Below, piece by piece: positions 7,142-10,886 of a stretch of 10,886 bases of DNA. Positions within the stretch are counted from its first letter, which is position 1. Every line of letters begins with the position of its first letter. The notes beneath the pieces were generated by a model. That model had not been told where the DNA came from. It saw nothing but the letters and a program-made list of their open reading frames with translations, and did no database searches. The DNA is from Odoribacter sp. (GTDB lineage: Bacteria > Bacteroidota > Bacteroidia > Bacteroidales > Marinifilaceae), in the NCBI GenBank assembly GCA_020024465.1, contig JAHHTT010000069.1:1-10886 (forward strand). Reading direction: 5' to 3'. The position numbers and the translations under genes were made by a program.

Positions 7142-8239
7142 TTAAACATTAATTTCTCCCTTGTCAACATAAAACAAACGATAGTTAACTTTCTGCTCTT
7201 TCAAAATTTCATCCAAATGCTCTCTATTAGTATCCGTCATAAATACCTGTCCAAACATTTCTCCACCAACTATCCGAACAATCTGTTTTACCCGATCCTC
7301 ATCCAACTTGTCAAAAACATCATCCAATAACAACAATGGCTTCACTTTTCCCGTACGAAGCAGCCATGCATATTGAGCCAATTTTAACGCAACCAAAAAA
7401 GTTTTCTTCTGTCCTTGTGATCCTATTTTTTTCACAGAGTAATCTCCAATATTCAAGACAAGATCGTCTCTATGTATTCCCACTGTTGTGTAGGTCAGCA
7501 TACAATCTTTTTTTAAACTATCACGCAAAGCCACAAACAATTTACCAGTTTGAACAGAAGCCTTGTATCCGAGTTCAACCATCTCGTTACCCAAAGACAA
7601 TTCCTTGTAATACATTTGAAATACATCACGAAACTCTTTTAAGAATTCTACTCGTTTTTGCATTATTTTCTCTCCATATTCCGATAATTGGTCGTTCCAA
7701 ATTTCCAGACCGTCTAAATCTATGGATTTATCAACACTCATTTTTAACAAGGAGTTTCGCTGCATCAAAGCTTTATTGTAACGAATCAAGCACAGAAGAT
7801 AGTCACGATCACATTGACTAATAATACCATCGATCAATCTACGGCGTCCTTCGCTACCACCATCAATCAAAGAAGAATCTTCTGGCGAAATCATTACCAA
7901 AGGCAATAAACCAATATGTTCTGATAATTTAGAATATGCTTTTTGATCTTTTTTGAAAATTTTTTTTTGTCCTCTCTTTACTCCACAATATATATCAACC
8001 AATTCATTATCCCGAAGATACTTACCTTGTATTACAAAAAATGATTCATTATGCCGGATATTCTGCAAGTCCGGCAGATTAAAACAACTTTTACACATAG
8101 ATAAATGATAAATAGCGTCCAATATATTGGTTTTTCCCATTCCGTTTTTACCTACAAAACAATTAAACCCTGAAGAAAACACCAATGAAGATTGTTCTAT
8201 GTTCTTAAAATTAATGATATTCAATTCTTTCAACTCCAT
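7142..8239 (-). CDS. recF: DNA replication and repair protein RecF
   Basis: A 365-residue SMC-like ATPase of normal family length. RecF binds gapped or single-/double-strand junction DNA and, with RecO and RecR, loads RecA at stalled forks. Walker A is GKNGMGKT (30-37) after the N-terminal MELKELNIINFKNI strand-helix. The ABC signature region is KKIGSQGQKKTFLVALKLAQ. Walker B is PLLLLDDVFDKLD, followed by a D-loop and a VFMTDTNREHL switch segment. A conserved ISPEDSSLIDGGSEGRRRLID segment lies at about 116-136. It is the first gene of a probable four-gene operon (recF, DUF721, acyltransferase, LysE) and is divergent from a TPR gene. No dnaA, dnaN or gyrB is adjacent, as is usual in Bacteroidota where recF lies away from the origin cluster. 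Confidence 0.96.
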   Translation of the reverse strand: MELKELNIINFKNIEQSSLVFSSGFNCFVGKNGMGKTNILDAIYHLSMCKSCFNLPDLQNIRHNESFFVIQGKYLRDNELVDIYCGVKRGQKKIFKKDQKAYSKLSEHIGLLPLVMISPEDSSLIDGGSEGRRRLIDGIISQCDRDYLLCLIRYNKALMQRNSLLKMSVDKSIDLDGLEIWNDQLSEYGEKIMQKRVEFLKEFRDVFQMYYKELSLGNEMVELGYKASVQTGKLFVALRDSLKKDCMLTYTTVGIHRDDLVLNIGDYSVKKIGSQGQKKTFLVALKLAQYAWLLRTGKVKPLLLLDDVFDKLDEDRVKQIVRIVGGEMFGQVFMTDTNREHLDEILKEQKVNYRLFYVDKGEINV

Positions 8240-8273
8240 CTTTTAGCCTATGTATAAAGTTATCTACCTGCTA

Positions 8274-8303
8274 CAAAAATACTCTTTTACCTCATGATTT
8301 AAA
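8274..8303 (-). promoter_or_regulatory. Promoter for the recF operon
   Basis: On the minus strand TATTTTTG (8281-8274) is an exact TAnnTTTG -7 element. A weaker TTTA -33 element lies at 8303-8300 with an 18-base spacer. The predicted start near 8267 leaves a leader of just under 30 bases before the recF ATG at 8239. No strong Shine-Dalgarno site is visible, which is normal for Bacteroidota. Confidence 0.55.
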
Positions 8304-8331
8304 CATGTATGTGTAAAAAATCAAACTGATA

Positions 8332-8362
8332 TTTCAATATTCAATTTAAAACGCTATTTTTG
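8332..8362 (+). promoter_or_regulatory. Promoter for the TPR gene
   Basis: TATTTTTG at 8355-8362 is an exact -7 element, preceded by TTTC at 8332-8335 with a 19-base spacer. The -7 octamer is identical to that of the divergent recF promoter, so the two form an inverted pair about 73 bp apart. The predicted start near 8369 gives a leader of about 33 bases before ATG at 8402. An AAGGGA stretch sits only one base from the ATG, too close for a standard ribosome-binding site. Confidence 0.6.
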
Positions 8363-8401
8363 CATATCAAATAAAATGTATTCAACATAAAAATAAGGGA
8401 T

Positions 8402-9088
8402 ATGTCAAAAGAACAAAAAACAAAGGAAGACAGTTTTGAGCAATTGGAAGGAGCTTTAACTAACGGAGAGCAATTCATTGAAAAAAATCAGAAAATGATT
8501 ATTAATGTAATCGTTGCATTACTTGTCATCATTGGTGCATATTTCAGCTACAACCGTTTTATTGTAACTCCCAAAGTAACAGAAGCTGCCAATCAAATAT
8601 TTGGTGCTCAAAATTATTTCGAAAAAGATTCATTTAATTTGGCTTTAAATGGAGATGGTAATGTATTAGGCTTTTTGGAAATTATTGATAAATATGGTTC
8701 TACACCAAGCGGTAATATTGCTAATTATTATGCAGGTTTATCTTATTTACATTTAGGGCAATACGAGAAAGCCATTCAATATTTGAAGAAATTCTCTTCT
8801 GATGACTTATTAATGGCTAATATGGCATTAGCTAATATTGGAGATGCATATATGCAAATGGGCGATTATAAAAATGCTGCAACTCACTACCAAAAAGCTG
8901 CAAATTCTAAAACAAATGATTTTTCAACTCCAATGTTTCTCATGAAAAATGGATTAGCACTAGAAAAATCCGGTAATTATGCAGAAGCATTGAAAAGCTA
9001 TGAACAAATTAATTGCCAATACCCCAATGCTCCAGAAGCAAGAGATATTGAAAAATACATTGAAAGAGCAGAATTAAAACTAAAATAA
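8402..9088 (+). CDS. Membrane-anchored tetratricopeptide-repeat protein (YfgM-like)
   Basis: A 228-residue protein with a short charged cytoplasmic N-terminus, one membrane helix at about 32-51 (MIINVIVALLVIIGAYFSY) and a periplasmic domain with three recognisable TPR-like units at about 106-131, 139-169 and 176-207 (for example YAGLSYLHLGQYEKAIQYL and IGDAYMQMGDYKNAATHYQ). The layout matches YfgM-type ancillary proteins. In E. coli YfgM interacts with the SecYEG translocon and periplasmic chaperones; a similar role here is only an inference. It is divergent from recF, an arrangement I recall from many Bacteroidota genomes. A strong intrinsic terminator follows about 50 bp after the stop, so it is likely a single-gene transcript. 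Confidence 0.85.
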   Translation: MSKEQKTKEDSFEQLEGALTNGEQFIEKNQKMIINVIVALLVIIGAYFSYNRFIVTPKVTEAANQIFGAQNYFEKDSFNLALNGDGNVLGFLEIIDKYGSTPSGNIANYYAGLSYLHLGQYEKAIQYLKKFSSDDLLMANMALANIGDAYMQMGDYKNAATHYQKAANSKTNDFSTPMFLMKNGLALEKSGNYAEALKSYEQINCQYPNAPEARDIEKYIERAELKLK

Positions 9089-9138
9089 ATGATATGGAAA
9101 GTGTCGAATAACACTATAAAATATTTTGTGTAAATGAT

Positions 9139-9180
9139 AAATACAGGATTCGGTAGAGTCTTGTATTTTTTATTTTTTCA
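9139..9180 (+). terminator. Strong intrinsic terminator of the TPR gene
   Basis: Bases 9139-9151 pair with 9156-9168 to form a 13-bp stem (two G-T wobbles) closed by a GGTA tetraloop, followed by a T-rich tail to about 9179 interrupted by single A residues. It lies about 50 bp after the TPR stop codon and should end that transcript. It therefore separates the core locus from the accessory-looking DNA to the right. Confidence 0.8.
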
Positions 9181-9717
9181 ATTTCCCAAAAGCACAGAAT
9201 TATATTAGCGAAAACCCAAGTGATGCCTGCCATTAAAACTGAACTTAATTTTGTAAGGAATGGCAAAAATTATCTTTTTCCTAGAAATTATTTGCTTGAC
9301 TTAGGTAATGCTGCTTACATTTTCTTCATGAAACAAAGTCAAGTTGTACAGGATTTCCTTGAAAGTAATTCAGCTATTGAATAAAAAAACATATAACAAA
9401 CAAGGTAGTGCAGGTAACAGAAGCTATCCTCACAAAGAAGACCTTACTATGCAACCAAAGTTTTGAAAAGTCAGTTATCGCAATAACCACTGCTTTGCCT
9501 AAATTTACAATTGAAGGAAGTGTAGATCCGAAATTTTTTGAAGAAGCTGTATATATTTGCATTAAATATTTCATGCAATTTTAGTGTTGGCAAAAAGAAA
9601 AAATCTGTACATCAGAATATGAAAAACCATGATAGTGATACCGGACTATTTAATATGCAAATAAAACGATGCTTACCCAGACTATAATAATCCAATAAGT
9701 TCATTTTAATAAGTAGT
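9181..9717. other. Gene-poor gap with decayed coding sequence
   Basis: Between the TPR terminator and the peptidase gene there is no intact recognisable gene. The stretch holds the two-frame ORF at 9223-9584 and then about 130 bp of AT-rich DNA with only a 22-codon ORF (9619-9687). No convincing TAnnTTTG promoter was found directly upstream of the peptidase start at 9718. In many Bacteroidota, as I recall, ribH follows the TPR gene at this place; it is not here. Confidence 0.5.
9223..9584 (+). pseudogene. Unrecognised ORF split over two frames
   Basis: From ATG at 9223 one frame encodes 53 residues (MPAIKTELNFVRNGKNYLFP...) and stops at 9382-9384. The frame beginning at 9381 is then open for 67 codons to the stop at 9582-9584, with protein-like composition (for example SFEKSVIAITTALPKFTIEG and DPKFFEEAVYICIKY). 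It lacks an ATG near its start; the first usable codon is a GTG at 9408. The open frames abut exactly, as expected after a single-base change in a gene of about 120 codons. Frame 1 is also open upstream to 9157, which overlaps the terminator and is probably fortuitous. I do not recognise the family. Two small separate ORFs or chance open frames in AT-rich DNA remain possible. Confidence 0.35.
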
Positions 9718-10776
9718 ATGAAAAGAATATTAATCTTTTTGTTTTTAATAAAGTGTTCATTTTCATTTGCACAAAATATAGATTTGACATCAGTTGATGA
9801 ATTTCTCAAAGTAAGTGATCTCCTTAAAATGAAGAAAGAAGTGAATGTGGAACAATGGCACCAATTGGATAGCTCTACAGCTTATTCCATCTTTGCTCAT
9901 TCCAAAGACAATACTATTATCAATATAGTAAAGACTACCATGCAGGATGTTTTTGGATATTCGGATAACAAAGGCCAGATTAATAATGACGGTTGGCTTG
10001 AAACACTAATTAAAGCTAACTTTGAAGAAATAAAAAGAAACTACTCAGAAATAAAAAAATTTCGTGACAGTTACGACTTCAAATCATTGATTTTAAATGC
10101 AAAATCGAGACTTCAAACATTCTTGAGATGTGATAGTTTGAACACATCTGTAAAGTGGAAACCTGTTTATTTCCTGTTTCTTAATGCTGACGGGAAGGAT
10201 ATGGAAGAAGCCCTCGTGATTGATTTCAATCTGATCTATAGAATGACAGAAGAGCAAAGAATTAATTTTCTGGCGCATGAGTTCTTTCATGTATATAGAG
10301 CGCATTTTGAAAACCATGATTTCAATTATGCAAATGATATTAACTTTATGCTTGATATGATAGCCAATGAAGGAATAGCGGACCAAATTGATAAATATAT
10401 GGGCTATGAAGAATATTATTCAACTGTAAGTCGATCTCAAAAACTTGCGGAAGAGTTCGTATCACTATATAGTAATGCCCCAAAGGATATTGCTATTCTG
10501 CAGACGATTATAGTTCAGTATGCTGAACAGAAAATAGATAAGGATACATGTGTTGACAAACTTCTCAAAATCTATAAGTATAATGGTCATGCACTTGGCT
10601 TTTATATGTCTCAGCAGATTATTAATGCCGGTCTTAAAAAAGAGATGTTGGAATCTTTTTACAACCCTTATGAATTTTACAGGCTGTATCATATGGCTAC
10701 TAATAAAAACAATGGTAGCCCATCAAGTAAAGAATTTATGAATTATTTAAAAAGGATTACTGAACAATATTATTAG
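9718..10776 (+). CDS. Secreted zinc metallopeptidase, DUF5700-like
   Basis: A 352-residue protein with a clear signal peptide (residues 1-19, MKRILIFLFLIKCSFSFAQ, probable cleavage after Ala18 or Gln19) and no lipobox, so it is exported to the periplasm or beyond. The zinc motif HEFFH is at 187-191 (H187, E188, H191). A glutamate in ANEGIAD (E218), 27 residues later, is placed as the third ligand of a gluzincin. This HExxH...NEGxAD arrangement fits the DUF5700 family of putative zinc-dependent peptidases common in Bacteroidota; the family call is from memory. The rest is mostly helical and no other domain or C-terminal secretion tag is visible. The substrate is unknown. It stands alone on its strand, with a decayed ORF before it and a putative transposase start after it, which suggests an accessory gene. 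Confidence 0.8.
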   Translation: MKRILIFLFLIKCSFSFAQNIDLTSVDEFLKVSDLLKMKKEVNVEQWHQLDSSTAYSIFAHSKDNTIINIVKTTMQDVFGYSDNKGQINNDGWLETLIKANFEEIKRNYSEIKKFRDSYDFKSLILNAKSRLQTFLRCDSLNTSVKWKPVYFLFLNADGKDMEEALVIDFNLIYRMTEEQRINFLAHEFFHVYRAHFENHDFNYANDINFMLDMIANEGIADQIDKYMGYEEYYSTVSRSQKLAEEFVSLYSNAPKDIAILQTIIVQYAEQKIDKDTCVDKLLKIYKYNGHALGFYMSQQIINAGLKKEMLESFYNPYEFYRLYHMATNKNNGSPSSKEFMNYLKRITEQYY

Positions 10777-10799
10777 TAAATACTAAGTTATTAAGAAAA

Positions 10800-10830
10800 A
10801 TCGGACAGAAAATATCCGATCAATTTATTT
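10800..10830 (+). terminator. Possible terminator after the peptidase gene
   Basis: ATCGGA (10800-10805) and TCCGAT (10815-10820) form a 6-bp stem with a 9-base loop, followed by a modest T-rich stretch to 10830. It lies 23 bases after the peptidase stop. The stem is short and the T-run is broken, so it could instead be part of an insertion-sequence end. Confidence 0.35.
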
Positions 10831-10845
10831 GGACACACTTTAATT

Positions 10846-10886
10846 ATGAGTAATTCATTTGATTTTGAACAGTTCAAGGCGAATGC
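10846..10886 (+). CDS. N-terminus of a possible IS256-type transposase, cut by window end
   Basis: Only 13 codons are visible (MSNSFDFEQFKAN, then two bases). The F-D-F-E-x-F-K opening and short leader resemble the N-termini of some Bacteroidota IS256/mutator-type transposases, and the preceding GGACACAC (10831-10838) resembles the G-rich terminal repeats of that family. Both comparisons are from memory. With so few residues any other protein is possible, and the DDE catalytic residues lie outside the window. Confidence 0.3.
   Translation, partial: MSNSFDFEQFKAN

Noticed and set aside
7336..7821. A 161-codon open frame on the plus strand
   Set aside because: It lies wholly antisense to the well-supported recF gene, its translation has no recognisable domain and it has no promoter. 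It is a by-product of recF codon use.
9382..9390. A-run (A7C) at the split ORF as a programmed -1 frameshift site
   Set aside because: The frame-1 stop TAA begins one base before the A-run, so ribosomes would terminate before they could slip on it.
9619..9687. 22-codon ORF before the peptidase gene as a small peptide gene
   Set aside because: It is too short, has no ribosome-binding site or promoter, and its translation shows no hydrophobic or other distinctive pattern.
1..10886. CRISPR array, tRNA or rRNA
   Set aside because: No regularly spaced repeats beyond the two 11-bp units at the left edge and no tRNA or rRNA sequence patterns were seen in either strand.

Overview
The window looks like chromosomal DNA from a low-GC member of the Bacteroidota, most likely a Bacteroidales species. 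Four things point there. The clearest promoters fit the Bacteroidota pattern (-33 TTTG-like, -7 TAnnTTTG) and the genes lack strong Shine-Dalgarno sites. The RecF and DUF721 proteins are of Bacteroidales type and sit divergent from a membrane-anchored TPR protein. There is a fused PlsC-like/GNAT aminolipid acyltransferase. A secreted DUF5700-like peptidase is also present. I cannot place it to genus.

Layout, left to right. Bases 1-418 hold no convincing gene, but contain a tandem 11-bp repeat at the very edge and a hairpin with a T-run facing right. Bases 419-3145 (minus) encode a large membrane-anchored protein with a DUF3352-like N-terminal part and a C-terminal beta-propeller of seven motifs. 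It is divergent from hydE (3256-4359, plus), the radical-SAM maturase of [FeFe]-hydrogenase, and their promoters interleave within about 50 bp. hydE converges with, and overlaps by 20 bp, the last gene of a minus-strand operon: recF (8239-7142), a DUF721/DciA-like gene (7118-6828), a bifunctional acyltransferase (6823-5015) and a LysE-family exporter (4996-4340). Gaps of 23, 4 and 18 bp suggest one transcript. recF is divergent from a TPR gene (8402-9088) that ends in a strong intrinsic terminator.

From about 9180 to the right end the character changes. There is a 630-bp gap containing an unrecognised ORF split over two frames, then a secreted HExxH metallopeptidase of DUF5700 type (9718-10776), then the first 13 codons of what may be an IS256-type transposase, cut by the window edge. 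This looks like an accessory segment beside a conserved core locus.

Functionally, the core part combines DNA replication and repair (RecF, DciA-like), membrane lipid synthesis (fused acyltransferase), export (LysE) and hydrogenase maturation (HydE). I see no complete undescribed system. The least explained parts are the propeller protein, the split ORF and the secreted peptidase.
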